From NCBI GenBank assembly GCA_024643725.1, contig JAHEMJ010000005.1:44612-108611 (forward strand): a stretch of DNA of 64,000 nucleotides, given 5' to 3'. This DNA is from Crocinitomicaceae bacterium. Its GTDB lineage: Bacteria > Bacteroidota > Bacteroidia > Flavobacteriales_D > Crocinitomicaceae. A program made the translations under genes and the position numbers. The notes under the pieces are model-generated. The model saw only the letters and a program-made list of their open reading frames with translations. It was not told the origin of the DNA and searched no databases. How positions within the stretch are numbered: the stretch's first letter is position 1; every line of letters begins with the position of its first letter. Shown here piece by piece: positions 55,951-63,891 of the stretch.

Positions 55951-56951
55951 AGTTCTCCCTTGATGAGGTTGACAAAATTAATAATTCCCACAGCTTGATT
56001 TTGATCGTTCACGACTGGAAGATACATGACGGGGAAATTGGATTTTTTTAATAACTGTAACAAATCGATCACTGTCGCTGTTTCCTTGATACACAAGGGC
56101 TGACGATTAATAAACGCACTCGCTTCAATCTGTGATGGTTGATCTAGGTTTTTCAGAAACGTTTTACGGATGTCCGCACTCGAGACAATTCCAGTCAACG
56201 TGTTTTCGTTCCCTAAAGCCAATGCGAATCCCATTTGTCCGAATTCGACAGCTTCTAAGATACTGCGTGTCGTGCATGCAGATGCGTCAAACGTCGGTGC
56301 TTCGTCTAAAGGAATCATAAAATCGCCCATGGTAAACGTGGATTCGATTTCGCGTTTCGTTAAGTTCATGAGTGCGTGTCCGATGCTTGGACCATTGAAG
56401 AGGTATGAACCAGAAACTGCTGAGCTGACCCCCATGTTGCGGAGGATAAACGATACTTCTCCGTTTACGCCGCCATCCACATGAATGGACTTACTCGGAT
56501 ATTTTGCGCGAAATTGTCTGATTTTCGCAAAGTTTTGTCTGTCAAATTTCCCGCCGCTTTGTCCAGGAATGGTTGCCATGATTAAAATGAAATCAAAGTC
56601 CGCATATGGATCAAAGGCAGAGATAGGCGTTGGAGTAATAATGGCCAATCCTTTTTTGCCAGAAATGGTAGCGGGAATCTCCAAAGTTTCCTTCAAATTC
56701 TCGACTTGAAAAGTCACGTATTCCACGGGATGCTTTTCGAGAAAGGTGTAGTATTTGGAGGGATGCTCAGTAATGATGTGTAAATCAATTGGAAGATCGC
56801 ACCAAGAGCGAATTTGTTCAATGTCCGCAAAAACACCTAAATCATCGTTGCAATCTACATGTAATAAATCTACTTGATGCGCAACTAAATCCATGACAAC
56901 TTCCTTTAGGGAACGACTTTTGTCACTGTAAATCGATGCGGAAATCTTCAT
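55947..56951 (-). CDS. Ribulose-phosphate 3-epimerase fused to CBS pair
   Basis: 334 aa. Residues 1-205 form an RPE-type TIM barrel keeping the active-site positions: LLHVDCND (His and Asp), DLHIITEHP (His), PGQSGGKF and IHVDGGVN (Asp). Residues about 215-334 form two CBS motifs (FALALGNENTLTGIVSSADI and LPVVNDQNQAVGIINFVNL) resembling the tail of KdsD. Normal RPE is about 220 aa and has no CBS. First gene of the operon, 4 nt from its promoter box. Confidence 0.85.
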   Translation of the reverse strand: MKISASIYSDKSRSLKEVVMDLVAHQVDLLHVDCNDDLGVFADIEQIRSWCDLPIDLHIITEHPSKYYTFLEKHPVEYVTFQVENLKETLEIPATISGKKGLAIITPTPISAFDPYADFDFILIMATIPGQSGGKFDRQNFAKIRQFRAKYPSKSIHVDGGVNGEVSFILRNMGVSSAVSGSYLFNGPSIGHALMNLTKREIESTFTMGDFMIPLDEAPTFDASACTTRSILEAVEFGQMGFALALGNENTLTGIVSSADIRKTFLKNLDQPSQIEASAFINRQPLCIKETATVIDLLQLLKKSNFPVMYLPVVNDQNQAVGIINFVNLIKGEL

Positions 56952-56955
56952 GTAA

Positions 56956-56963
56956 CAAAGATA
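56956..56963 (-). promoter_or_regulatory. -7 element of the rpe-CBS operon, 4 nt from ATG
   Basis: Minus strand TATCTTTG, then TTAC, then ATG at 56951. Confidence 0.6.
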
Positions 56964-57001
56964 CTGAAATAATCGGGAAATGTCCGGATTTGGAATGATA
57001 A

Positions 57002-57021
57002 TGGATCAAGACAAAAACCTA
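57002..57021 (+). repeat. Boundary motif of the repeat element
   Basis: TGGATCAAGACAAAAACCTA matches 33232-33251 (left outer flank) at 18 of 20 positions in the same strand. It lies on the inner side of the inverted array, so it acts as the inverted partner of that boundary. A degenerate copy (GGATCATAATCAAAAG) is at about 57894-57909. Confidence 0.55.
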
Positions 57022-57104
57022 TTGATGAAGCATGATTTCGTGTACATTTATATTTGTTTCTATATTTCATGCCCGATATAAAATTCTTGAAAATGATCAT
57101 TGTT

Positions 57105-57351
57105 TTCACTTCGAAGAGAAAAAATCATAATAGAATCAGGACCGACATAGAATTCGATGTTTTTCAAGGAGCATTGTCACACGCCAATGCTCAGCATAGC
57201 TGCAAGCTCATGCGCCAAGCATCGTGTGACAAAATCCGCAGAAAACCCTTTGCTTGATGTAAGGAATATCCTTTCAGAGTAAGGTCTGCAAGGGGAATCG
57301 AATTCGAAGTCTTGATCTTTTTGCGAACTTTTTGGATCAAGCCAAAAAGTG
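57105..57351 (-). repeat. Repeat unit R1, truncated
   Basis: Minus-strand copy holding only the first half of a unit, from the ACTTTTTGG hairpin through the TGTCACACG hairpin to CTTCGAAG. The nested stem-loop half is absent. Confidence 0.9.
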
Positions 57352-57850
57352 GGAGAATAAAAAAGAAAAGAAGAAAATTCTGTTTGTTTTCGTGTTCTTA
57401 CTTTTTGGCATTGCCCCAAAAAGTAACAAAAAGCTCTAGCGCTTAAAAGAGGTAACGACCCTCATCGTCCTCTTTGCTAAAATTTCTGAAACTCGCCTCG
57501 TGCCTCGGCTCAGACAGCCAGAAATTTTCACGCAACTTCGTCGTGAGGGTTGGCGTTACATCTTTTCATGCGCGGGAAAACAATCTTGTAAATATTCGTA
57601 GTTTTCACTTCGAAGAAAGAAATTCATAATAGAATTTGGACCGACATAGAATTCGATGGTTTTCAAGGAGCATTGTCACACGCGAATGCTCAGCATAGCT
57701 GCAAGCTCATGCGCCAAGCATCGTGTGACAAAATCCGAAGAAAACCCTTTGCTTGAAGAGAGGGATGATCCTTCGGAGTAAGGTCTGCAAAGGGAATCGA
57801 ATTCGAAGTCTTGATCTTTTTGCGAACTTTTTGGATCAAGCCAAAAAGTG
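57352..57850 (-). repeat. Repeat unit R2 (499 bp)
   Basis: Full unit in minus orientation with the nested stem-loop at 57439-57573 (135 nt). Same period of 499 bp as in the left array. The next 70 bases (57851-57920) are an array junction holding a decayed boundary motif. Confidence 0.92.
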
Positions 57851-57920
57851 GAAAATAAACAATAGTATTGGATACCAAATGATGTTAAGTCGGATCATAA
57901 TCAAAAGTTGGGGATAAAGG

Positions 57921-58393
57921 AGATTAATTTTGATTCTTTTACTTTTTGGCATTGCCCCAAAAAGTAAAGCAAAAAACTCTAGCGCTTAAAAGAGGTAACG
58001 ACCCTCATCGTCCTCGTTGCTAAAATTTCTGAAACTCGCTCTCGTGCCTCGGCTCAAACTGCCAGAAATTTTCACGCAACTTCGTTGTGAGGGTTGGCGT
58101 TACATCTTTTCATGCGCGGGAAAATAATCTTGTAAATATTCGTAGTTTTCACTTCGAAGAGAAAAATTCAAATAGAATCAGGACCGACATAGAATTCGAT
58201 GTTTTTCAAGGAGCATTGTCACGCGCGAATGCTCAGCATAGCTGCAAGCTCATGCGCCAAGCATCGTGTGACAAAATCCGAAGAAAACCCTTTGCTTGAA
58301 GTCAGGGATGATCCTTCGGAGTAAGATCTGCAAAGGGAATCGAATTCGAAGTCTTGATCTTTTTGCGAACTTTTTGGATCAAGCCAAAAAGTG
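57921..58393 (-). repeat. Repeat unit R3, 3'-terminal type
   Basis: Minus-strand unit with nested stem-loop at 57982-58117. It ends in the variant TTTGCTTTACTTTTTGGGG and AGTAAAAGAATCAAAATTA, the same special end as L4, although it lies inside the right array. So the right array is two elements in tandem: R4-R3 and R2-R1. Confidence 0.9.
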
Positions 58394-58892
58394 GGAGAAT
58401 AAAAAAGAAAAGAAGAAAATTCTGTTTGTTTTCGTGTTCTTACTTTTTGGCATTGCCCCAAAAAGTAACAAAAAGCTCTAGCGCTTAAAAGAGGTAACGA
58501 CCCTCATCGTCCTCTTTGCTAAAATTTCTGAAACTCGCCTCGTGCCTCGGCTCAGACAGCCAGAAATTTTCACGCAACTTCGTCGTGAGGGTTGGCGTTA
58601 CATCTTTTCATGCGCGGGAAAACAATCTTGTAAATATTCGTAGTTTTCACTTCGAAGAAAGAAATTCAAAATAGAATTTGGACCGACATAGAATTCGAAG
58701 TTTTTCAAGGAGCATTGTCACACGCGAATGCTCAGCATAGCTGCAAGCTCATGCGCCAAGCATCGTGTGACAAAATCCGTAGAAAACCCTTTGCTTGATG
58801 TAAGGAATATCCTTTCAGAGTACGATCTGCAAAGGGAATCGAATTCGAAGTCTTGATCTTTTTGCGAACTTTTTGGATCAAGCCAAAAAGTG
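58394..58892 (-). repeat. Repeat unit R4 (499 bp)
   Basis: Full unit with nested stem-loop at 58481-58615. Its 5' end (minus strand) is followed by the same outer flank as L1. Confidence 0.92.
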
Positions 58893-58996
58893 GGAAATAA
58901 AAACAACTATGAATGGAAACAATACGATATCAAGTCCCTAGGTTTTGATCTTGAAACAAGTTTTGTTATTTTATGGAGCAATGCCAAAAAGCAAGA
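58893..58996. repeat. Outer flank of the right array and degenerate hairpin
   Basis: 58893-58952 is the inverted match of the left outer flank, including CAACTATGAATGGAAACAAT and CCTAGG. At 58962-58996 a decayed copy of the unit-end hairpin follows (GGAGCAATGCCAAAAAGCAAGAAC) in plus orientation. Confidence 0.65.
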
Positions 58997-59070
58997 ACAA
59001 TGAACACTACTTTACCTAAAATTGTGATTGGATTCGATTCATCCAGGTCTGGATTGAAAGAAAAAAAAGA

Positions 59071-59167
59071 GGGGTAAGCTACTCTTATCGCACCGCTCAA
59101 CCTCATACCTTTGCTACATTCCTGTCCTGGAGGATTCAGAGGGAGCTGGTCGTAAAAGACTTACCCC
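59071..59167 (-). ncRNA. ffs: SRP RNA (4.5S, small bacterial type)
   Basis: About 97 nt on the minus strand. The ends GGGGTAAG and CTTACCCC form the closing stem. The apical domain reads CCAGGACAGGAATGTAGC, matching the conserved helix 8 with the GGAA tetraloop and the asymmetric AGCA loop that bind Ffh, followed by AAAGGTATGAGG. Promoter box 3 nt upstream; T-rich tract just downstream. Found by motif and folding by eye; a covariance search would settle it. Confidence 0.88.
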
Positions 59168-59170
59168 GTG

Positions 59171-59178
59171 CAAATGTA
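59171..59178 (-). promoter_or_regulatory. -7 element of ffs
   Basis: Minus strand TACATTTG (TAnnTTTG) ends 3 nt before the first G of the SRP RNA. Because the RNA 5' end is known from its stem, this places the start site about 4 nt past the element. Confidence 0.75.
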
Positions 59179-59217
59179 GGGATTTCTTTTTATTCGAACG
59201 AAATTTTCGCGGAATTC

Positions 59218-59697
59218 CTAGTCGATAATCGCACGATTCATCAATGAGATCATCGCCATGGTCACGATAAACAATTGAGTCGCTGTTTCTTCGTTTAGTT
59301 TCGTTCCATCTTCATCCTCGGTGGAAACTTCCATTTCCATGAACTGATATAAAAAGGGTTGGTCGCAAAAGGATTCGATGATTTCTTCATCCTCTTCGTC
59401 GAAATATTGCTCCAACATGTCGAAATAAGGCTCTTCAATTTCGTCGATGTCTTCTTCCGTAACCGCTCTAAGTTTAATGCCTTCCTGGGTGAAGCATTCC
59501 GAGATGACGCAGAAATAGTAAATTAAAAGTCCTTCTAAGTCTTCGTTTTCGTACTCGGCAGGTGCAGTCATGACATAATTCAATAAGTCTTGCTGAACTA
59601 AAGCATATTTTTCTGAAATGTTTTCCAATTGATCATCTGTTAAATGATCAACGATGTCAACTGCTTTTTCAATGGATGCTAGGCTTACGTGTTTCAT
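59218..59697 (-). CDS. Acidic cytoplasmic protein, unknown function
   Basis: 159 aa from ATG 59697 (MKHVSLASIEKAVDIVDHL); a longer frame upstream includes the promoter. Helical and very acidic (runs such as YFDEEDEEIIESF), no signal or TM segment. Not recognised; Bacteroidota hypothetical. Lies directly upstream of the SRP RNA gene on the same strand, but ffs has its own promoter. Confidence 0.65.
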   Translation of the reverse strand: MKHVSLASIEKAVDIVDHLTDDQLENISEKYALVQQDLLNYVMTAPAEYENEDLEGLLIYYFCVISECFTQEGIKLRAVTEEDIDEIEEPYFDMLEQYFDEEDEEIIESFCDQPFLYQFMEMEVSTEDEDGTKLNEETATQLFIVTMAMISLMNRAIID

Positions 59698-59711
59698 GTC
59701 TTGATTTTTTA

Positions 59712-59719
59712 CAAAAATA
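59712..59719 (-). promoter_or_regulatory. -7 element
   Basis: Minus strand TATTTTTG, 14 nt before the ATG at 59697. Confidence 0.5.
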
Positions 59720-59783
59720 AGAAGAATTAATGGCCTGACTAAATTATGTAACAATTGCTACAATAAAGTTCGAAAACTGAGAC

Positions 59784-59791
59784 TACATTTG
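59784..59791 (+). promoter_or_regulatory. -7 element of the DUF6132-rhodanese operon
   Basis: TACATTTG, 15 nt before the ATG at 59807. It contains the TTG that could be misread as an earlier start. Confidence 0.6.
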
Positions 59792-59806
59792 CTGAAAAAA
59801 AACAAG

Positions 59807-60013
59807 ATGACTTTTCTTCGAACGCGCACATTTTGGACCATTCTCGGATATGTGCTTGGTGCCATCGGTGGATACATTTACTTTTTAAATGTCAAATGTG
59901 AAACGGGTTGCTACATGAAGACGAGTCCAACCTACAATGTCATTTTTGGCTTTTTCATTGGCGGATTCTTGTTTCAATTTATTCATGAATTTTTTATCGC
60001 TAAACAAAAATAA
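59807..60013 (+). CDS. DUF6132-like small membrane protein
   Basis: 68 aa with two TM helices. Between them lies NVKCETGCYMKTSPTYNV, the Cys-x3-Cys loop and proline turn typical of the DUF6132 family often found beside rhodaneses. Probably involved in sulphur handling, by association. Rhodanese gene starts 1 nt after its stop. Confidence 0.75.
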   Translation: MTFLRTRTFWTILGYVLGAIGGYIYFLNVKCETGCYMKTSPTYNVIFGFFIGGFLFQFIHEFFIAKQK

Positions 60014-60014
60014 G

Positions 60015-60266
60015 ATGTCAGATTTCCCAACAATTATCGATGTGCGCACACACGCAGAATTTGCAGGAGGCCATGTTGCCGGATCCATTAATATTCCCTT
60101 ACAAGAAATTGGGAATCGGATCGAAGAGGTTCAAGCTATGCCTCAACCCATATTATTTTGTTGCGCTTCTGGAATGCGTTCTGGTCAAGCAACGCAGTAT
60201 TTCAAATCTATTGGTGTCGACTGTGAGAACGGTGGCGGATGGATGGAAGTCAATGGACGTATGTAA
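60015..60266 (+). CDS. Single-domain rhodanese
   Basis: 83 aa from ATG 60015 (MSDFPTIIDVRTHAEFAGGH). Minimal rhodanese domain with the active-site Cys in FCCASGMRSGQA; persulfide carrier or sulfurtransferase. No signal peptide. Shares GGHVAGSINIPLQ with the next gene, its likely tandem duplicate. Confidence 0.88.
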   Translation: MSDFPTIIDVRTHAEFAGGHVAGSINIPLQEIGNRIEEVQAMPQPILFCCASGMRSGQATQYFKSIGVDCENGGGWMEVNGRM

Positions 60267-60294
60267 GAACCAAAACGGATAAAACGAAAAACAC

Positions 60295-60600
60295 ATGTCA
60301 TTTTTAGGAAAATTATTTGGAATGAAGTCTGTTGACTTTAAACAGTTGGTTCAAGACGGAGCCGTGATTGTCGATGTGCGTACACCAGGAGAATTCCAAG
60401 GTGGACACATTAAAGGTTCTGTCAATATTCCTTTGCAAAGTTTGCAGGGATCCTTGGGGAAAATACCCAAAAATAAAACAGTCATTACTTGCTGTGCCTC
60501 TGGAATGCGAAGCGCAAGTGCAAAAAGTTTATTGAAATCAGCTGGTTATGCGGAAGTGCACAACGGAGGTGGATGGATGAGCTTGAAAAGTAAGATTTAA
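60295..60600 (+). CDS. Single-domain rhodanese (second copy)
   Basis: 101 aa. An 18-residue lead-in (FLGKLFGMKSVDFKQLVQ), then IVDVRTPGEFQGGHIKGSVN and the active-site ITCCASGMRSASA. 28 nt after the first rhodanese. The CCASGMRS motif and NGGGWM ending are identical in both, which supports duplication. Overlaps the next, convergent gene by 4 bp. Confidence 0.88.
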   Translation: MSFLGKLFGMKSVDFKQLVQDGAVIVDVRTPGEFQGGHIKGSVNIPLQSLQGSLGKIPKNKTVITCCASGMRSASAKSLLKSAGYAEVHNGGGWMSLKSKI

Positions 60601-60989
60601 AGGAAGCTCAAAATAATTAAGAAGAGGATTAATCCGAGGGAGCGCACCAAATTTCCAATGACCATATCTTTCAGGTACCAAGATGGAAATCCATCGGCTT
60701 TTAATTTTTTGTATGCACGCATGACCGAAAATAGGGCGAGTACCATTAAAATCCCGAGTGCTAGGTAACTAGAAAAGATAAACGGCAACCAAACGAATTT
60801 CATGTTCGCCAAAAACAAGACTAAAATCGCTGCAACGATACCAAGTTGCAGCGATTTGTCTTTTGTCGTATAATTAATCAATTTCAATTTCAAGTCATCG
60901 TCCAATTTTCGAATGGCAGCCTGCAGCATTCGTCTACTCAGGAAAAGACTCAATAATAAAGGAATATATGCGATGAGTAATGTATCCAT
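60597..60989 (-). CDS. Small membrane protein, unknown function
   Basis: 130 aa from ATG 60989, one base after the S9 peptidase stop. Four hydrophobic segments (about residues 3-18, 52-68, 70-90, 112-130), basic loops. Not recognised. Likely the last gene of the DUF2461-S9-membrane protein operon. Confidence 0.65.
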   Translation of the reverse strand: MDTLLIAYIPLLLSLFLSRRMLQAAIRKLDDDLKLKLINYTTKDKSLQLGIVAAILVLFLANMKFVWLPFIFSSYLALGILMVLALFSVMRAYKKLKADGFPSWYLKDMVIGNLVRSLGLILFLIILSFL

Positions 60990-60990
60990 C

Positions 60991-63099
60991 TTACTTGTTG
61001 TTTTCAAGAATGTATAACAATACTTTCTCCATTAAATGTGCGCGGTCTTTTCCTGTGACATTGTGTTTGTGCATCGGATAAATGAAATCATCCACTTGCA
61101 CGCCATTTTCAATGAAGGATTTTAACAGTGCTTCATTGTGTTGCATCACCACCACATCGTCGATGGAACCATGAATCAACAATAAATCTCCTTTCAAGTT
61201 TTTCGTGTAGTTCATTAAGGAATTCGCATCGTATCCAGCTTTGTTTTGCTCCGGACGATCCATGTAGCGTTCTCCGTACATGATTTCGTAGTACTTCCAA
61301 TCCGTTACCGGTCCACCAGCAACACCCACTTGGAAAACGCCCGCTTGACGTAGCATTAACGATGTGGTCATGAATCCACCAAAGGACCAACCGTGAACAG
61401 CTAGGCGATTTCCATCCACATAGTTTAAGGATTTCAAGAAATCAACTCCAGTCAATTGATCTTCCATTTCTACGGTTCCTAGTTGACGGTGAATTTGAGA
61501 TTCAAAGGCAAATCCGCGTTCACCTGAGCCACGATTATCTAAGGTGAAAATGATGTAGCCTTGGTTTGCCATCCAATGCATCCACAGGTTCGCTCCAGCC
61601 AACCAGGTGTTTGTGACCATTTGTGCATGAGGTCCTCCGTAAACGTACACCAAAACAGGGTATTTCTTGCTTGGATCAAAATTGCTCGGTTTGATCATTC
61701 GGTAGTACAAATCTGAACCGTCTTTTCCTTTGATGGATCCGATTTCTGTTGTTCCTACATTGTAGTCATTCAATTTTTCTTTGGACTCCATGAGCAATTT
61801 TGCCATTTTCCCATTGTTTGTCCATAACATTCCTTTGTAAGGAACACTTAAACTCGAATAACCATCCATGTAATAGGTTCCATTCGCGGAAAGGCTAAAA
61901 CTATGTGTTCCTTCCTCTTTTGTCATTAATTCGGTGTTTCCTTTTAGGTCGCAGCGGTAAATCAAGGTGTTTGTTGGATTCGGTCCTGTCGCAGTGTAGT
62001 ACAAGGATAATCCATCTTTTGTCGCGCTCAAAATGTCTTTCACGACAAACGCATGGTTCGTCAGTTTTTGTTTTAACTGTCCATTGAAATCGAACAAGTA
62101 AAGGTTGTTGAATCCATCGCGCTCTGAAATCCACACGAAATCATTGGAGGACTCACTTGGGAAGAACACAGGGTGTTCTGGTTCAATCCATTTGTCGTTT
62201 TTCTCTTCAAACAAGGTTTTGACAAACTTCCCTGTTTTTGTGGAATAGACATTTAACCACATGTGGTTTTGATCGCGGTTCACTTCCGCAACAACGATGA
62301 ATTGCTCATCCGGTGTGATGGCTAAATTGGTAAAGTAATCGTCGGCGGCACCACGTGGATTGATGTAAACTGATTTCTTCGTTTTCACGTTGTAAATTCC
62401 TACGCGTGGTTTTTCGGATTTTTGTCCGGCCATCGGATACTTAATGGAAACCAACGAAGCGGGTGTGGTGTTGATGTCCAATAATGGATAGTTGTGCACA
62501 TCCGTTTCGTCCTTTTGGTAGAAGGCAAGGATATTTCCTTGATTCGACCAGAAAATCCCGCCAGAAATACCAAATTCATTACGTGCGATCGATTGACCTG
62601 AAACGATGTTTTTGTCGGTGTTTTTTGTCACCGCGCGTCCATCTACATACAAGTTATTATCAATGGTATAAGCCAATTGATTTGAAGCAGCATGGTAAGA
62701 TTGATTTGCGGCATTCTCTACGGATTTTTTAAGGATCTTGCCAGATTTCGTTTTGATGTCGAAAGTTGCTACGCATTGACCATCATTTAGAAGCAAGGTC
62801 GTTTCATTGGTCCATTCGGCACCAAAGAAATTCCCGAAAGAAGAACCTAGAATTTTGTTTATTTCGTCAATGGTAATGAGTTCCATGGATTTATCGCTAC
62901 CAACGGAGGACTTCAACATGGTTTTGTAATCCTTGCTACAGGTGGTGTATTCGCTGTCATTCATCCACAAGAAATTCACAACACGGTCAGGAGATAGGCT
63001 GCGTTGAAGCAATACGGATTCTTTGACGCTCATGTCTTTTTTTTGAGCGAAGGCTAGGGGAGTGAGTAAGAATATGAAAGGAAAAATCAGTCGTTTCAT
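60991..63099 (-). CDS. Dipeptidyl peptidase IV-like S9 peptidase
   Basis: 702 aa. Signal peptide (to PLAFAQ), an eight-bladed beta-propeller (about 40-460), then an alpha/beta hydrolase domain. Catalytic Ser in HGWSFGGFMT, Asp in HGSIDDVVV and His in PMHKHNVTG. Removes N-terminal dipeptides after Pro/Ala in the periplasm. May feed the two POT transporters at 21.6-25.2 kb with dipeptides; that is inference. Confidence 0.93.
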   Translation of the reverse strand: MKRLIFPFIFLLTPLAFAQKKDMSVKESVLLQRSLSPDRVVNFLWMNDSEYTTCSKDYKTMLKSSVGSDKSMELITIDEINKILGSSFGNFFGAEWTNETTLLLNDGQCVATFDIKTKSGKILKKSVENAANQSYHAASNQLAYTIDNNLYVDGRAVTKNTDKNIVSGQSIARNEFGISGGIFWSNQGNILAFYQKDETDVHNYPLLDINTTPASLVSIKYPMAGQKSEKPRVGIYNVKTKKSVYINPRGAADDYFTNLAITPDEQFIVVAEVNRDQNHMWLNVYSTKTGKFVKTLFEEKNDKWIEPEHPVFFPSESSNDFVWISERDGFNNLYLFDFNGQLKQKLTNHAFVVKDILSATKDGLSLYYTATGPNPTNTLIYRCDLKGNTELMTKEEGTHSFSLSANGTYYMDGYSSLSVPYKGMLWTNNGKMAKLLMESKEKLNDYNVGTTEIGSIKGKDGSDLYYRMIKPSNFDPSKKYPVLVYVYGGPHAQMVTNTWLAGANLWMHWMANQGYIIFTLDNRGSGERGFAFESQIHRQLGTVEMEDQLTGVDFLKSLNYVDGNRLAVHGWSFGGFMTTSLMLRQAGVFQVGVAGGPVTDWKYYEIMYGERYMDRPEQNKAGYDANSLMNYTKNLKGDLLLIHGSIDDVVVMQHNEALLKSFIENGVQVDDFIYPMHKHNVTGKDRAHLMEKVLLYILENNK

Positions 63100-63770
63100 G
63101 AGCGTTGTATAAATTGATTAAAAAATTGTTCAAGTGGTTTTCCAGCTTCGTAACACGCAAGCATCAACTGGTCCAGGTTCTGGGAAAGTACCTGTTCAGC
63201 TGGAAATTCGGCATAAAAATACCATTGCTTATTAAAGATAAGTTCCTCTTCTTGTGCAGCTTCTTTTAAATGAGCTGGAAGGACCTTGTTTCTCTCCCCG
63301 AGGATTTCGCCAAAGGTTGATTTGAAGGATTTGGAAGAATAGATGGAACGGAATTCATCCATATTTGCAGCGATTCCCTCTCGCACTGCTTCGAGATCCT
63401 CTTTGTCGATTTCATAGATTCCACCATATGCACGGACATGTTCTGGGCTTAATTCAAAGTAAATGCCGTTGACTGCTTTGCTTTTTTTTCCGTTGGGAGC
63501 AACCACAGCTGAGCACATTAACTTGTATGGCGTTTTATCCTTCGAAAAACGGATGTCGCGGTTAATACGAAACACGCAGTCTTTCGCTTGCAAGTCAGAA
63601 AAAGACGCATCTTTTTTCGCTAATTGATCGATGAGGTGCTGCGTAAAGGCATAGAATGGTTTCTTTACCGAGTTTTCGTAGCGTTTGCGGTTTTCATCGA
63701 ACCACGTTTTGTGATTGTTTCCAGCGAGCTCGATAAAGAAGTGTAAGTAATCTTCAGTAAAAAATGACAT
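63096..63770 (-). CDS. DUF2461 family protein
   Basis: 224 aa, the usual length. FFIELAGNNHKTWFDENRKRY at the N-terminus and FRINRDIRFSKDKTPYK are the family signature; the conserved Arg/Lys/His pattern suggests nucleic-acid or phosphate binding, though no function is established. The 3' end overlaps the S9 peptidase gene by 4 bp. Confidence 0.88.
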   Translation of the reverse strand: MSFFTEDYLHFFIELAGNNHKTWFDENRKRYENSVKKPFYAFTQHLIDQLAKKDASFSDLQAKDCVFRINRDIRFSKDKTPYKLMCSAVVAPNGKKSKAVNGIYFELSPEHVRAYGGIYEIDKEDLEAVREGIAANMDEFRSIYSSKSFKSTFGEILGERNKVLPAHLKEAAQEEELIFNKQWYFYAEFPAEQVLSQNLDQLMLACYEAGKPLEQFFNQFIQRS

Positions 63771-63774
63771 GAAG

Positions 63775-63782
63775 CGAAGGTA
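63775..63782 (-). promoter_or_regulatory. -7-like element 4 nt from ATG
   Basis: Minus strand TACCTTCG, a one-base variant of TAnnTTTG, then CTTC and the ATG at 63770. The same TTCG variant occurs before the ACMSD-like and second POT genes. Confidence 0.4.
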
Positions 63783-63828
63783 CGCAATTCAGCGTAAACT
63801 TGTTGTAAAAAAGCCGAGTGAAAAGTTA

Positions 63829-63859
63829 TTGCACGATTAAAGTAGAATGCGTATCTTTG
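63829..63859 (+). promoter_or_regulatory. rpsF promoter, TTG-N20-TATCTTTG
   Basis: TTG 63829-63831 and TATCTTTG 63852-63859, spacer 20 nt. The leader to the ATG is 32 nt, AT-rich, without a Shine-Dalgarno match. Confidence 0.8.
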
Positions 63860-63891
63860 CACCCGATTAATTAATTTTAAAAAATAATCTT

